A DNA stretch of 64,000 nucleotides from Corynebacterium deserti GIMN1.010 (GCF_001277995.1 NZ_CP009220.1:2232001-2296000); one strand, 5' to 3'. Positions 1 to 11,317 are shown, numbered from the stretch's first letter. Program-made: numbers and translations. Notes: generated by a model from the letters alone, not told the origin.

Positions 1-83
1 CGGATGCCCTTCATGGGATCTTTGACGGGATCATGTCCAGGGCCGAGGGGGCCGTATTCTATGTCCTCTTCACGCTTGCTCAT
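1..83 (-). CDS. start of a DUF4233-like protein (partial)
   Basis: The minus strand reads MSKREEDIEYGPLGPGHDPV and runs off the left edge, so only about 27 residues are visible. The ATG at 83-81 overlaps the folC stop codon in an ATGA arrangement, which indicates translational coupling. From memory, actinobacterial folC genes are often followed by a small DUF4233 membrane protein and then ndk; the position and the charged, proline-rich start fit that, but no membrane segment is visible here. The family name is an inference from context. Confidence 0.5.
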   Translation of the reverse strand, partial: MSKREEDIEYGPLGPGHDPVKDPMKGI

Positions 84-1648
84 GCAGGTTCCTTTCCAAA
101 CAGCGTGCGGGCGTCGCCTGCTGTCACAATGGATCCGGTGATGACAACACCAGATCCGGATTGCACATCGGTGTCTTCGGCCAGCTCAATGGCCAGTTCG
201 ATTGCTCCGGCGAGATCGTCTTGAACGTGGACTCGTTCGTCGCCGTAGATCTCTCGAGCATATTCGGCCAGATCGTAGGCGTCCAATGCGCGCTCTGAGG
301 TCGTTTGGGTGCACACCACTTCGTTGAGATACGGCTCGAGGGATTCCAAGATGCCGCGGGCATCCTTGTCGCCAAGCACACCGATGACGCCGATGAGACG
401 ACGGAATTCGAAGTCACGATCCAAAGCTGCACCCAATGCGGCAGCGCCGTGCGGGTTGTGAGCTGCATCGATGAAAACGGTTGGTGCGGAACGCAGGCGC
501 TCCAATCGACCAGGTGACTGAACCTGGGCGAAACCGAGACGAACGGTGTCGGCGTCCAATGGGCGATCAGCGGATGCGCCGAAGAAAGCTTCCACTGCTG
601 CCAGTGCGACTGCAGCATTGTCTGCTTGGTGTGCGCCGGACAGGGGCAGGAAAATGTCGGTGTATTCCCCACCAAGGCCTTTGAGGGTGAGCTGCTGCCC
701 ACCCACGGCAATGGTGGAATCCACCACACCGAACTCAGAGTTAAGGCGAGCAACCGCGGCGTCGACATCAACAGCCTGCTGCAAAATCACGTTCATCGCT
801 TCAGGTTCTTGCTTGCCGACGATGACGACGTTGCCCTCAGGGGTTGTACCGTCCTCCGCGGCTGGACGAGCCTTGATGATGCCCGCCTTTTCACCGGCGA
901 TTTCTGCCAAGGTGTTGCCCAGGCGATCGACGTGATCCATGCCCACGGGGGTGATCACAGAGACGGTCGCGTTGATGACATTGGTAGCGTCCCAGCGTCC
1001 GCCGAGCCCGACTTCGACGACTGCGACATCGACAGGTGCATCGGCGAAACCTGCGTAAGCAAGGGCAACGAGTGCCTCGAACTTGCTCATCTTTGGTCCG
1101 CCTTCAGCCTCTGACCAGGCATCGGTCATTTCGATGTAGGGCTTGATTTCCTCGTAGATGCGCACGAAATCGCGAGGGTGAATGGGCTTGCCGTCGATAG
1201 CAATGCGCTCAGTGACCAGCTGCAAGTGAGGGCTGGTGGTACGACCAGTGCGACGGTGGAATGCGCGAAGCAAGGACTCAATCATGCGGGTGGTGGAGGT
1301 CTTGCCGTTGGTTCCTGCGATGTGGATGGCAGGGAATGAGTTTTGTGGCTGGCCCATCAGGTCCATGACATAGCTCATTCGGCGGAAGGTTGGGTCGATC
1401 TTGGTTTCCAGCCAGCGCTGGTCCAGTTCTGCTTCCACCTGGGCAAGGCGTGCCAGATCCTCCGGGGTGATCTCCTGGGATGCGGGAGCTTCGCCTTCGG
1501 CTTCTAGATTTCCTGCCAGGTCGATGGGCAGTGACAAACCGGTGTCACTGAGGGTGACATCGCCGATAGTGATGTCCCCTTCTTCGTTGTCCTGGGTAGC
1601 TGAGAGATCAGCTGAAAGGTCATCGAAGATTTCGTCATTGTTAGCCAC
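80..1648 (-). CDS. folC: folylpolyglutamate synthase / dihydrofolate synthase
   Basis: Mur-ligase-type enzyme that adds glutamate to folates (and usually makes dihydrofolate from dihydropteroate) using ATP in the cytoplasm. The 522-residue protein carries the P-loop AGTNGKTST at residues 111-119 and a downstream FIDAAHNPHG segment typical of FolC. The first ~65 residues are an acidic, low-complexity extension compared with the usual ~430-residue family length. The start is GTG at 1648-1646; its G is the last base of the valS TAG stop, so valS and folC are coupled. The 3' end overlaps the next gene by 4 bp. valS-folC order is common in Actinobacteria. Confidence 0.95.
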   Translation of the reverse strand: MANNDEIFDDLSADLSATQDNEEGDITIGDVTLSDTGLSLPIDLAGNLEAEGEAPASQEITPEDLARLAQVEAELDQRWLETKIDPTFRRMSYVMDLMGQPQNSFPAIHIAGTNGKTSTTRMIESLLRAFHRRTGRTTSPHLQLVTERIAIDGKPIHPRDFVRIYEEIKPYIEMTDAWSEAEGGPKMSKFEALVALAYAGFADAPVDVAVVEVGLGGRWDATNVINATVSVITPVGMDHVDRLGNTLAEIAGEKAGIIKARPAAEDGTTPEGNVVIVGKQEPEAMNVILQQAVDVDAAVARLNSEFGVVDSTIAVGGQQLTLKGLGGEYTDIFLPLSGAHQADNAAVALAAVEAFFGASADRPLDADTVRLGFAQVQSPGRLERLRSAPTVFIDAAHNPHGAAALGAALDRDFEFRRLIGVIGVLGDKDARGILESLEPYLNEVVCTQTTSERALDAYDLAEYAREIYGDERVHVQDDLAGAIELAIELAEDTDVQSGSGVVITGSIVTAGDARTLFGKEPA

Positions 1649-4359
1649 TAGGCCAATTCCTCCAGACGCTTGGTAATGCGCTCAACTTCTTCTTGTGCAA
1701 CTTGCTGGCGACCGCGGATTTTCTCCACGACAGCATCAGGTGCCTTGGACAAGAATGCTTCATTTCCGAGCTTCTTGCCAGTGGTCTCAAGTTCTTTCTG
1801 CGCGGTGGCCAAATCTTTTTCCAAACGCTTGCGTTCGGCAGCCACGTCGACGGTGCCTGAGGTGTCCAGTTCGACGGTGATAGTTGCTTGGCTTAGGCGG
1901 ATTTCCAGGCTGGCGGACGCTTTGAAGTCGCCGGCAGGTTGCTCGATGCGCACGAGGGAGCGCACTGATTCTTCCAGGTCAGACAGGTCGCAGGCAGCGA
2001 AGTCTAGGCGTGCTGGAACTTTCTGGGAAGGTTTAACACCTTGGTCGGCGCGGAAACGGCGGACTTCGGTGACGAGCTTTTCCACATCGGCAATGCGACG
2101 AGCAGCGTCCTTATCCACTTCTGCCCCACCGTTGGTGTCTTCTGCGGTAGGCCAGCTGGATACGACGATGGATTCGCCGTCGGTCAGTGCCTTCCACAGG
2201 ACTTCGGTGACGAATGGCATGGCAGGGTGCAGCATACGCAGGAGTGCGTCGAGAACGTGGCCGAGGACCTTTTGGGTATTGTCGCCGCGCTCTGAGGTGC
2301 CTTCGCGTGGGATCTGAACCTTGGCGATCTCGAGGTACCAGTCACAGAATTCGTTCCACGCGAACTGGTAGAGCTCTTCATTGGCTTTGGCGAACTGGTA
2401 GTTGTCCAGGTAGTTGTCCACGTCGACGCGGACTTCTTCGAGGCGGTCGATGATCCAGAGGTCGGCGTCGGTAAGCGCTTCGCGGGCTGGAAGCCCCTCG
2501 GAAACTGCACCGTTCATGAGCGCAAACTTGGTTGCGTTGAACAGTTTGGTGGCAAAGTTGCGGGAGCTCTGCGCAGAGTCCTCGCCGACAGGCAGATCGA
2601 CGCCTGGGTTGGCACCGCGAGCAAGGGTGAAGCGCAGGGCGTCAGCGCCGTAGTTATCAACCCAGTCCATTGGATCGATGCCGTTGCCCAGGGACTTGGA
2701 CATCTTACGGCCATGCTCGTCGCGGACAAGGCCGTGGAGGAACAGGTCGGTGAATGGAATCTGGGGGCGACCATCGGTGCCTTCTCCCAGGATCTCAGGG
2801 GTTTCCTTGGCGGCGAAAGTGCCGAACATCATCATGCGGGCGACCCAGAAGAACAGGATGTCGTATGCGGTGACCAATACGGACGTTGGGTAGAACTTAT
2901 CCAACTCAGGGGTCTTGTCTGGCCAGCCCATGGTAGAAAATGGCCACAGCGCAGAGGAGAACCAGGTGTCCAAAACGTCTGGGTCCTGGACGTAGCCTTC
3001 AGGTGCTTGCTCATCTGGTCCAACGCAGACGATCTCACCGTTTGGGCCGTACCAAATTGGGATGCGGTGACCCCACCACAGCTGACGGGAAATAGTCCAG
3101 TCATGCATGTTGTCTACCCAGTCGAAGTAGCGAGGCTCCAGGGACTTGGGATGAATGGTGGTGTCGCCGGAACGCACGGCATCGCCGGACATCTTGGCTA
3201 GTTCTTCGACCTTTACGAACCATTGGAGGGACAGGCGTGGTTCGATGGCTTCGCCGGAACGCTCGGAGTGTCCAACGGAGTGGATGTACGGGCGGATTTC
3301 CTTCACAATGCGGCCTTGAGCTGCGAGAGCTTCGCGGACCTTTACGCGGGCTTCTTCACGGGTGAGACCGTCGAACTCGGTGCCGGTGTCTGCAATGCGT
3401 CCGGTCTTATCCATGATGGTTGGCATGTCCAGGTTGTGGCGCAGGCCAAGGGCGTAGTCATTAGGATCGTGAGCTGGGGTGATCTTCACGGCACCGGAAC
3501 CGAACTCAGGGTCAACGTAATCGTCGGCGACAACCTTGAGGGTGAGATCCGAGCGGAATGGGTGTGGCAGGGTCTGGCCGACGAGGTCCTTGTAGCGCTC
3601 ATCGTCAGGGTGGACGGCCACAGCGACGTCACCCAGCATGGTTTCCACACGAGTCGTTGCCACAATGACGTGGGGTTCATCATCGTTGAGGGAGCCGTAG
3701 CGGATGGAGACGAGTTCGCCCTCAACGTCTTTGTACACAACTTCGATGTCAGAGACGGCGGTTTCCAGGACTGGTGACCAGTTAACCAGGCGGTTGGCCT
3801 GATAAATGAGTCCGGCGTCGAAAAGCTTTTTGAAAATGGTTTGAACTGCGCGGGACAGTCCCTCATCCAGTGTGAAGCGCTCGCGGGACCAGTCCACGGA
3901 ATCGCCGATCGCGCGCATCTGGCCGCCGATCTTGCCACCGTATTCTTTCTTCCACTCCCAGACCTTTGCGATGAACTCTTCGCGGTCATAGTCGTAGCGC
4001 GTTTTGCCTTCAGTTTCCTTCAGCATTGCCTCAACCTTGGTTTGGGTGGCAATACCTGCGTGGTCCATACCTGGAAGCCACAACACCTCAAAGCCCTGCA
4101 TGCGCTTACGGCGGGCAAGCGCATCCATCAGGGTGTGGTCAAGTGCGTGGCCCATGTGCAGCTGGCCGGTCACATTTGGCGGAGGTAGAACAATGGAGAA
4201 TCCTGGCTTGTCGCTTTCAGGATTAGCGGTGAAATATCCGGCATCTACCCAGGCCTGGTACAGATCCGCTTCTACAGATTGCGGATCCCAGGACTTGGGC
4301 AGTTTGTCTGCACGGTTCTGGCTGGTGTTCTCATTATTCTGGTCAGTCACGCAGACCAT
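1648..4359 (-). CDS. valS: valyl-tRNA synthetase
   Basis: Class I aminoacyl-tRNA synthetase charging tRNA-Val. The 903-residue protein has the HIGH-type motif HMGH at residues 68-71 inside [13 protein letters not shown], the KMSKS motif in [14 protein letters not shown], and a C-terminal heptad-rich arm ([18 protein letters not shown]) that forms the ValRS coiled coil. Length is normal for the family. ATG at 4359-4357 was used; a GTG three codons in is an alternative. It is followed directly by folC with a one-base overlap. Only about 57 bases separate it from the upstream binding-protein gene and no T-box-like structure fits there. Confidence 0.97.
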   Translation of the reverse strand: MVCVTDQNNENTSQNRADKLPKSWDPQSVEADLYQAWVDAGYFTANPESDKPGFSIVLPPPNVTGQLHMGHALDHTLMDALARRKRMQGFEVLWLPGMDHAGIATQTKVEAMLKETEGKTRYDYDREEFIAKVWEWKKEYGGKIGGQMRAIGDSVDWSRERFTLDEGLSRAVQTIFKKLFDAGLIYQANRLVNWSPVLETAVSDIEVVYKDVEGELVSIRYGSLNDDEPHVIVATTRVETMLGDVAVAVHPDDERYKDLVGQTLPHPFRSDLTLKVVADDYVDPEFGSGAVKITPAHDPNDYALGLRHNLDMPTIMDKTGRIADTGTEFDGLTREEARVKVREALAAQGRIVKEIRPYIHSVGHSERSGEAIEPRLSLQWFVKVEELAKMSGDAVRSGDTTIHPKSLEPRYFDWVDNMHDWTISRQLWWGHRIPIWYGPNGEIVCVGPDEQAPEGYVQDPDVLDTWFSSALWPFSTMGWPDKTPELDKFYPTSVLVTAYDILFFWVARMMMFGTFAAKETPEILGEGTDGRPQIPFTDLFLHGLVRDEHGRKMSKSLGNGIDPMDWVDNYGADALRFTLARGANPGVDLPVGEDSAQSSRNFATKLFNATKFALMNGAVSEGLPAREALTDADLWIIDRLEEVRVDVDNYLDNYQFAKANEELYQFAWNEFCDWYLEIAKVQIPREGTSERGDNTQKVLGHVLDALLRMLHPAMPFVTEVLWKALTDGESIVVSSWPTAEDTNGGAEVDKDAARRIADVEKLVTEVRRFRADQGVKPSQKVPARLDFAACDLSDLEESVRSLVRIEQPAGDFKASASLEIRLSQATITVELDTSGTVDVAAERKRLEKDLATAQKELETTGKKLGNEAFLSKAPDAVVEKIRGRQQVAQEEVERITKRLEELA

Positions 4360-4416
4360 CTTAGCCCCTTGGCTGGGTAATTCAGTAGCTGGGGCTCAGC
4401 CGCAATTATTCAGGCA

Positions 4417-6003
4417 TTATTGCTTGATAATGGCCCAATAAACGGGAATCGCTTTCCAGTTCACAGACACGTTGTCCACGGCTTCGGAATAGCCGCCGAC
4501 CACGTTCGGGTACCACAGTGGGATGGCTGGGAGATCGCGGAGCAAAAGCTCCTGAGCCTGGGCGTAAGCCTCGAAAGTTTCCTCCTTGGTTGACGCAGCG
4601 GCTGCGTTGGCAATCAGCTGGTCAAATTCAGGGTTTTCATACTTTGCGTCGTTGGATGCCACGCCGGTGGTGTAGTTAGGGCCGAGGAAGTTTCCGATGC
4701 TTGGGTAGTCAGCAAACCAGGCGGTTCGGTAGGCACCGTCCAAACCGGTGGTGCGGTAGGCATCGCGGAAGGACTTGAAATCAGGGAACGGGTTGCCCAC
4801 CGCTGGGACGCCAAGTTCATTGCTGATGCTGTTTGCTACGGCATCCACCCATTCGCGGTTTGGCCCGTCGGCGTTGTAGCTGATTTGCAATTCACCTTCG
4901 AAAGGCGCGATAGCTTCGGCGTCGTCCCACAGTTCGCGGGCCTCATCGGGGTTGAAGCTCAAAACGTCGTTGCCTTCGAGATCGTCGCGCCAGCCTTCAA
5001 GCACTGGTGCAGTGAAATCGACAGCTGGAGTGTAGGTGCCGTTGAAGATCTCCTGGGCAATTTCTTCGCGGTTAATAGCCATAGAAATTGCTTGTCGACG
5101 CAACTGCCCCTGTTCCCCTTCAAAGTTTGGCGACTCCATGCGGATCGACATTTCCAAGTAGGACGCAGCCGGCTGATTGATGGAACGACCACTGAGCTCT
5201 TCTTCATAGGTGGTGTACGCAGATGGTGGGATAAGATCCAGCACATCGAGGTTGCCTGCCAACAAATCGGAGTAGGCGGCGTCGTTTTGCGCGTAGAAGA
5301 CGTACTTCAGGCCGTCGTTTTGTGCCGCGCGCGGTCCGTCGTAGTGCTCATTGACCACAATGCGCAGTTCGGCGTTGTGGTCCCACTGCTCTAACTTGTA
5401 GGGGCCGGAAGAAATGGGGTTCTCACCGAACGCACCAAGGTCATCGCGGGCAGACGCTGGCATTGGAGCGAAGCCGTAGTACCCAATGCGCTGGAGGAAT
5501 TCCGAATCTGGCTGACCAAGCTCAATGGTGAAGGTACGATCATCCACCACAGTAAGGCCTTCGAGTGATTCCACGCCGTCTTCATACCCCTTGATGGGAG
5601 AGAAGAATGATGTGTTGAGCAGCCCGTTGGCTACAACAAAGTTCCAGGTATCCACGAAATCATTGGCGGTGATGTCAGAGCCGTCGCTGAACTTGATGCC
5701 CTCGCGCAGCGTGACCGTGTAGGTGGTGTCATTGTCCTGGTTGATGGATTCAGCCAAATCGTTTTGCGCAACGCCTGCTTCATCGAAGTACACCAAGCCG
5801 GAGTAGAGCATGTCCACGACGCGGCCGCCACCGTTTTCATTGGTGTCACCGGGGACGAGGCCTCGCTGAGGTTCCGTACCATTGACGGACACATAATTGA
5901 TCTCTGATGATCCATCCGAGCTTGAGCATGACGCCAATCCCAACGCCAAGCTTGAAGCCACCAGGACTGACACGACTTTCGACGCAGTTCTTCTCCCGCA
6001 CAT
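4417..6003 (-). CDS. ABC oligopeptide-binding lipoprotein (SBP_bac_5 family)
   Basis: Extracytoplasmic solute-binding protein of the DppA/OppA type, anchored by lipid. The start at 6003 gives MCGRRTASKVVSVL, a positively charged n-region, hydrophobic core and lipobox LASC with the lipidated Cys at residue 26; a good ribosome binding site (GGGAGA) lies just upstream. An in-frame start 23 codons earlier would spoil the signal peptide. The mature part contains typical family segments (GDTNENGGGRVVDMLYSGL, FSDGSDITANDFVDTW, SGPYKLEQWD). No permease or ATPase lies beside it, so it is an orphan receptor or serves a transporter encoded elsewhere. Length 528 aa is normal. Confidence 0.88.
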   Translation of the reverse strand: MCGRRTASKVVSVLVASSLALGLASCSSSDGSSEINYVSVNGTEPQRGLVPGDTNENGGGRVVDMLYSGLVYFDEAGVAQNDLAESINQDNDTTYTVTLREGIKFSDGSDITANDFVDTWNFVVANGLLNTSFFSPIKGYEDGVESLEGLTVVDDRTFTIELGQPDSEFLQRIGYYGFAPMPASARDDLGAFGENPISSGPYKLEQWDHNAELRIVVNEHYDGPRAAQNDGLKYVFYAQNDAAYSDLLAGNLDVLDLIPPSAYTTYEEELSGRSINQPAASYLEMSIRMESPNFEGEQGQLRRQAISMAINREEIAQEIFNGTYTPAVDFTAPVLEGWRDDLEGNDVLSFNPDEARELWDDAEAIAPFEGELQISYNADGPNREWVDAVANSISNELGVPAVGNPFPDFKSFRDAYRTTGLDGAYRTAWFADYPSIGNFLGPNYTTGVASNDAKYENPEFDQLIANAAAASTKEETFEAYAQAQELLLRDLPAIPLWYPNVVGGYSEAVDNVSVNWKAIPVYWAIIKQ

Positions 6004-6362
6004 GTAGTTCTCCCTATGTATTTCCACGCCACTGTTTGTGGCGATTGAACAAGACCCAATGATGTGGGCCATGAAAAATGTGAAGAGTTGCCGGACTGTC
6101 CATCCCAGGCTGTTAATTCCAGGCTGTTAATTCCAGGCTGTTAAATCATGACAACATACAAATTTAACCAGTGAGGCGTCACACTTTTCTGGGTTTTCAT
6201 GACTCAGATCATATAGTTGTACCCCCAGTAACTACTGCTAACTAATACGAAAACCCAAGTGATCACGAAAAACCGTGCCGAAGCGGGGGTGTGATGTTTT
6301 TGGATTGTTTATCCGAATGTTTATCCGCTGCGCGCTGCTAAATTGCTGCTAGGGTCAAGTGC
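6004..6362. other. divergent intergenic region of binding-protein and Hsp70-like genes
   Basis: About 360 bases with no convincing gene. It must carry both divergent promoters. It contains a triple 14-bp tandem repeat (listed separately) and several short palindromic words such as AGTGATCACG near 6258. No HrcA/CIRCE or clear HspR element was seen. Confidence 0.6.
6105..6146. repeat. three tandem copies of a 14-bp repeat
   Basis: CCAGGCTGTTAATT occurs at 6105-6118 and again at 6119-6132, followed by a third copy with the last bases changed (CCAGGCTGTTAAAT, 6133-6146). The array lies about 100 bp upstream of the binding-protein start and 215 bp upstream of the Hsp70-like gene. A 14-bp period is not a whole number of helical turns, so it may be a simple slippage array rather than an operator. 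Confidence 0.85.
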
Positions 6363-7817
6363 ATGCGATTTGGACTCGACGTCGGAACGACCCGCACCAT
6401 TGCGGCTGCAGTCGACCGCGGAAACTATCCAATTGTCACTGCGGAAGATGCAGTCGGTGATACCCACGACTACATCCCTTCCGTTGTTGCCCTCGACGGC
6501 GACACGATCAAAGCCGGGTGGGAGGCTATGAATCTCGGGCAAGACCACCCGACATTCCTGCGTTCCTTTAAGCGCATCCTCGCCGAACCCAACGTCACCG
6601 AAAACACCCCGGTTCGTCTTGGCGATCACATGCGAACCATTGGTGACGTCCTCGGAGCGTTCGCTGAGCACGTGGTCTCAGTGTTGCGCGCATTCCAATC
6701 CCAGCTCGGCGATACCTCCCCCATCGAGGCCGTCATCGGCGTCCCCGCCAACGCCCACAGCGCCCAACGCCTGCTCACGCTCTCTGCATTCAGTCAAACA
6801 GGTATCACCGTTTTAGGCCTGGTCAACGAGCCAAGCGCCGCCGCTTTTGAATACACCCACCGCCACGCTCGCACGCTCAACTCCAAACGCCAAGCAATCG
6901 TGGTCTACGACTTGGGCGGTGGCACCTTTGACTCCTCGCTCATCCGCATCGACGGTAAACACCACGAAGTCGTTTCCTCCATCGGCATTTCCCGTCTCGG
7001 GGGTGATGATTTCGACGCCGTCCTCGTCAAGTGCGCGCTAGAGGTCGCCGGCAGAGCCGACGACGCATTCGGTAAACGGGCAAAAAACACGCTTTTCGAC
7101 GAAGCCCGTACCGCCAAAGAAGCCCTCGTCCCCCAAAGCCGTCGGCTTGTGTTAGAAATCGGCGACACCGATGTGACCGTCCCCGTCGCAGACTTCTATG
7201 ACGCCACCACACCACTGGTGGAAAAATCTTTGTCCATCATGGAACCGCTCATTGGTGTTGATGATCTTAAAGATTCCGATATCGCGGGCATCTACCTTGT
7301 CGGTGGAGCCTCCGCACTGCCCCTCGTGTCCCGACTCCTTCGCGAACGTTTCGGCCGACGCGTCCACCGCTCTCCCTTCCCTTCCGGCTCCACAGCCGTG
7401 GGTCTGGCGATCGCCGCTGATCCTTCCTCTGGTTTCCACCTCCGCGATCGTGTGGCCCGAGGTATTGGAGTGTTTCGCGAACACGACAGCGGCCGAGAAG
7501 TCAGCTTCGATCCGCTCATCGCCCCCGATACTGATTCCGCCACCGTTGCAACGCGCCGCTACAAGGCAGCACACAATATCGGTTGGTTCCGCTTCGTGGA
7601 GTATTCCACCATCGCTGAAGACGGCAGCCCAGGCGACATTTCTCTGCTCAGCGACATCAAAATCCCTTTCGATGAGTCCATCACCGACGTCGATTCCGTG
7701 GCAATCACACATTATGATGGCCCAGAAGTAGAAGAGACCATCACCGTCAATGATAACGGTGTGGCCTCAATTCACATCAAAGTTCATGGTGGCGCCACAG
7801 TGGAGCACACCATCTAA
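6363..7817 (+). CDS. Hsp70/DnaK-like ATPase without substrate-binding domain
   Basis: The protein has the actin-like Hsp70 ATPase fold: phosphate-1 loop GLDVGTTRT at residues 4-12, a connect segment AVIGVPANAHSAQRLL around 124-138, NEPSAAA at 155-161, phosphate-2 DLGGGTFD at 183-190 and the adenosine motif YLVGGASALPLV further on. Full DnaK is over 600 residues with a peptide-binding domain; this 484-residue protein ends about 110 residues after the ATPase domain in a stretch that does not resemble the DnaK beta-sandwich. It is therefore a divergent Hsp70-family protein, possibly regulatory. No grpE or dnaJ is adjacent. The ATG at 6363 has only a weak ribosome binding site. Confidence 0.85.
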   Translation: MRFGLDVGTTRTIAAAVDRGNYPIVTAEDAVGDTHDYIPSVVALDGDTIKAGWEAMNLGQDHPTFLRSFKRILAEPNVTENTPVRLGDHMRTIGDVLGAFAEHVVSVLRAFQSQLGDTSPIEAVIGVPANAHSAQRLLTLSAFSQTGITVLGLVNEPSAAAFEYTHRHARTLNSKRQAIVVYDLGGGTFDSSLIRIDGKHHEVVSSIGISRLGGDDFDAVLVKCALEVAGRADDAFGKRAKNTLFDEARTAKEALVPQSRRLVLEIGDTDVTVPVADFYDATTPLVEKSLSIMEPLIGVDDLKDSDIAGIYLVGGASALPLVSRLLRERFGRRVHRSPFPSGSTAVGLAIAADPSSGFHLRDRVARGIGVFREHDSGREVSFDPLIAPDTDSATVATRRYKAAHNIGWFRFVEYSTIAEDGSPGDISLLSDIKIPFDESITDVDSVAITHYDGPEVEETITVNDNGVASIHIKVHGGATVEHTI

Positions 7818-7818
7818 A

Positions 7819-8415
7819 TCACCACTTGGGTGCTGGCGGCGTCCAGTTGGCCATCGCATCAAGCAGGGCTTCTGCATCTGATTCCACAATGAGGGTGTTA
7901 AAGAAGTCCCGCTTGATAAACCCACGCTGCGTCATCTGCTCAAGCATCTCCAGCAGGGGCTGCCAAAATCCATCGACATCATAAAGCGCTACCGGCTTGG
8001 AATGAATGCCTAACTGAAGCCAGGTCCACACTTCGAAAAACTCTTCCAAAGTGCCCGCCCCACCTGGCATAGCAATGAAGCCGTCGCCCAACTCAGCCAT
8101 TCGGCCTTTGCGTTCATGCATGTCTGCGACGACTTCCAACTTGGTCAACCCCTCATGACCAAGCTCGCTTTCCATCAGCGACTGCGGAATCACACCAAGG
8201 ACCTGACCACCCGCAGCCAAAAAGGCATCTGCAACGACACCCATGAGCCCCACTTTTCCGCCACCGTAAACCAAATCCACACCGCGGGCCACCGCGGTAT
8301 TCGCGAGTGTTTGCGCAGCAAGGGTGTACAACGAAGTCGTGCCCAGCGCTGAACCGGTGAAGACCGTGACGCGGCCAAGTTGCGGGTGTGGGGTGGCGTC
8401 GAAAAGCGAAGTCAT
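7819..8415 (-). CDS. LOG-family cytokinin riboside 5'-monophosphate phosphoribohydrolase
   Basis: Rossmann-fold nucleotide hydrolase of the LOG (Lonely Guy) family, once annotated as lysine decarboxylase. These enzymes release a free base from N6-modified AMP, and also act on AMP in some bacteria. Visible motifs are YGGGKVGLMG (residues 50-59), MHERKGRM (99-106) and the signature PGGAGTLEE (117-125). Length 198 aa is normal. It converges on the Hsp70-like gene with one base between stops, and sits 9 bp downstream of the mdh stop on the same strand, so it may be cotranscribed with mdh. Confidence 0.92.
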   Translation of the reverse strand: MTSLFDATPHPQLGRVTVFTGSALGTTSLYTLAAQTLANTAVARGVDLVYGGGKVGLMGVVADAFLAAGGQVLGVIPQSLMESELGHEGLTKLEVVADMHERKGRMAELGDGFIAMPGGAGTLEEFFEVWTWLQLGIHSKPVALYDVDGFWQPLLEMLEQMTQRGFIKRDFFNTLIVESDAEALLDAMANWTPPAPKW

Positions 8416-8424
8416 ATACCTACC

Positions 8425-9405
<981 letters not shown>

Positions 9406-9693
9406 TCAATCCTTGAAACTTCCAGAAACACTTCCGTTTTCAATCCAATGGCGGACGTCTGCATGGCGCTGCATTGTGGCGTTGTCATGCGCACCTGGGA
9501 AAATTGCGTTCAAATGCATATCTCGGTGCGTCTGCCATTCATGTTCCATGCTATCTGCGTGTTGGAAGTTCAGCCACCAGTTTGATGTGATCTGAGTGAT
9601 ATACATAGCAGGGATTGGGTACACCCCGCCGCGTGGAATCCACACCACAAAGTGACGCCTGGAAGGTGGATTGTGGTGCTTTCTCCGGAGCAC
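9406..9693 (-). CDS. weak hypothetical ORF upstream of mdh
   Basis: A 95-codon ORF whose C-terminal 60 residues look protein-like and His-rich (HADSMEHEWQTHRDMHLNAI). It has no recognisable family, no clear ribosome binding site, and its 5' end abuts the repeat copy at 9690-9857. It may be the tail of a decayed gene cut by the repeat rather than an expressed protein. Confidence 0.25.
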   Translation of the reverse strand: MLRRKHHNPPSRRHFVVWIPRGGVYPIPAMYITQITSNWWLNFQHADSMEHEWQTHRDMHLNAIFPGAHDNATMQRHADVRHWIENGSVSGSFKD

Positions 9694-9857
9694 GTGTTAT
9701 GACGCGGCCTGAAGTCCCAGAGAGACACAAGTAGCACCACATCTACCACTATATGACGTGCCATGTGTTGCGTTTGAACAGTCGGGCCAACGGTGAAATC
9801 GCTGATCGCACCGCAAATTCGTTCGCATAAGCCTCTGTGTGGTGCGGTTGCGGATTG
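9690..9857 (-). repeat. ~165-bp repeat, copy 1
   Basis: Read on the minus strand this stretch aligns with 38686-38850 on the plus strand. Shared blocks include ACCGCACCACACA, AGGCTTAT, GAATTTGCGGTG, CGCAACACATGGCAC and a 26-base identical run around TCATATAGTGGTAGATGTGG. The two copies are in inverted orientation, about 29 kb apart. Both contain the reading HIVVDVVLL, but the DNA between blocks has small indels, so coding is doubtful. It could be a miniature element, an insertion-sequence remnant or a conserved RNA. Confidence 0.85.
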
Positions 9858-10320
9858 TCACGTCAAGCTATAAATCGCAGTATATACCGAGATGAAAAGG
9901 TGCCCTCTCAGATTGCCTCCTACGCCATCGAAAGAACGTCAAATGACCCCACAGGCACTAGAAGAATTCGATCCCGTAAGACGCCCGCTAACACAAGTGC
10001 CTACAACTCCACGACAAATCGACCAACCCAGCCAGCACCCAGTCAGTACTTCCCCACCCCACAGCACCCCCGAATTGTTTTATTCTGTACCCCTGTTGTG
10101 CGAAAATTCGACACTTATGCAAAAACTCCCGACCTAAACGAGAATTTTAATCAGTTTTCGGGCACCATCTATAGGTGGTAGTTGGGTTTTTAATTTGATA
10201 GTATGTTTTATTTTTCCGATTCCATCCTAAAGAAAGGGTGGGTTCAACGCGCCAGTTCCAACCCACGGAGAAGGCGCACAGCCTGTTTTAGATCTGTTAA
10301 AGATAAGGAAGTGATCGATC

Positions 10321-11100
10321 GTGACACCTGCGGATCGAGATATCGATAATCAGGACCTCACAGCGAGCGAGTTTGCGGACCTCGAATCTGGACACTCCGC
10401 AACGCCTGAGGAAGTCGTCGCTACCGCACTTGAGTTCTTTGCAGAACAGGGCTTCACAGAGACGAAGTTGGAGAAAATCGCTAAGGCGTCGGGTATGTCG
10501 AAGCGCATGATCCATTACCACTTTGGTGACAAGAAGGGCCTGTACATCAAGACGATTGTGCATTCACTGTCGTTGGTGCGCCCGAAGGCTGAGGCATTGC
10601 AGCTGGATTCGGCAGTGCCCGTGGATGGCGTCCGCAAGATCGTTGAGGCGTTCTACAACTGCATCACTGAACATCCCGCTGCAGTTCGACTGTTGCTGTT
10701 GGAAAATCTCCATCGATATGGTGGCGTTGAAGCGGCAGCTGCGCTGACGGATGAATCGAATGTGTTGCTGCACATGGATAAGCTGCTCATGCTGGGCCAG
10801 GATGCGGGAGCTTTCCGTCCTGGCATTTCCGCAGAAGATGTCATGGTTCTCATTAGTTCACTGGCATACTACAGCGTGTCCAACCGCGATTCCCTGCACA
10901 TTCTCTACGGCGTCGATCTGGGCACCGAGGCAAACGTCGATGGTATGCGCCGTTTTGTCGTGGATGCGGTCCTAGCGTTTTTGACGTCCAACATCCAGAA
11001 TTCGGGCTCATCTAGCTACCTGGTCGTGGGCAGCAAGGCGCATGAGCCGGAAGAAGACGATGGCGTTTACTCCTTCGACACTGATGTTTTTAAAGATTAG
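10321..11100 (+). CDS. TetR-family transcriptional regulator
   Basis: The 259-residue protein has an N-terminal TetR DNA-binding domain: EEVVATALEFFAEQGF at ~30-45, then the helix-turn-helix at ~49-68 ending in the usual HYHFGDKKGLY. The C-terminal ligand-binding half is not assignable. The start is GTG at 10321, with AAGGAAG about 9 bases upstream. It precedes the VanK-type transporter on the same strand with a 217-bp gap that can hold a separate promoter, so it may control that transporter or an aromatic-acid function; this is inference from position. Confidence 0.88.
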   Translation: MTPADRDIDNQDLTASEFADLESGHSATPEEVVATALEFFAEQGFTETKLEKIAKASGMSKRMIHYHFGDKKGLYIKTIVHSLSLVRPKAEALQLDSAVPVDGVRKIVEAFYNCITEHPAAVRLLLLENLHRYGGVEAAAALTDESNVLLHMDKLLMLGQDAGAFRPGISAEDVMVLISSLAYYSVSNRDSLHILYGVDLGTEANVDGMRRFVVDAVLAFLTSNIQNSGSSSYLVVGSKAHEPEEDDGVYSFDTDVFKD

Positions 11101-11317
11101 GCTTTTCGACGCCTTCTTCCACTCCCCTCTCCAGGGGTAACTGCAAGATCGTTTTACGAATAAAACTCACCCCCAGATTTGCCATTCCTGTTAAACATCG
11201 CGAATATCTCAAGTTCATGGTGCCCTTTTTGCTGTTCTAAGCCCCCAACGATGCCATCATTTTTTGGGGCGTGGGTCGCACCGTCATTGAACTTCGCAAT
11301 TTTATAAGGAACTTGGC

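Noticed and set aside
9837..10181. 114-codon plus-strand ORF before the TetR gene
   Set aside because: Low-complexity Thr/Pro/Arg-rich translation, no ribosome binding site, overlaps the repeat end and the promoter region.
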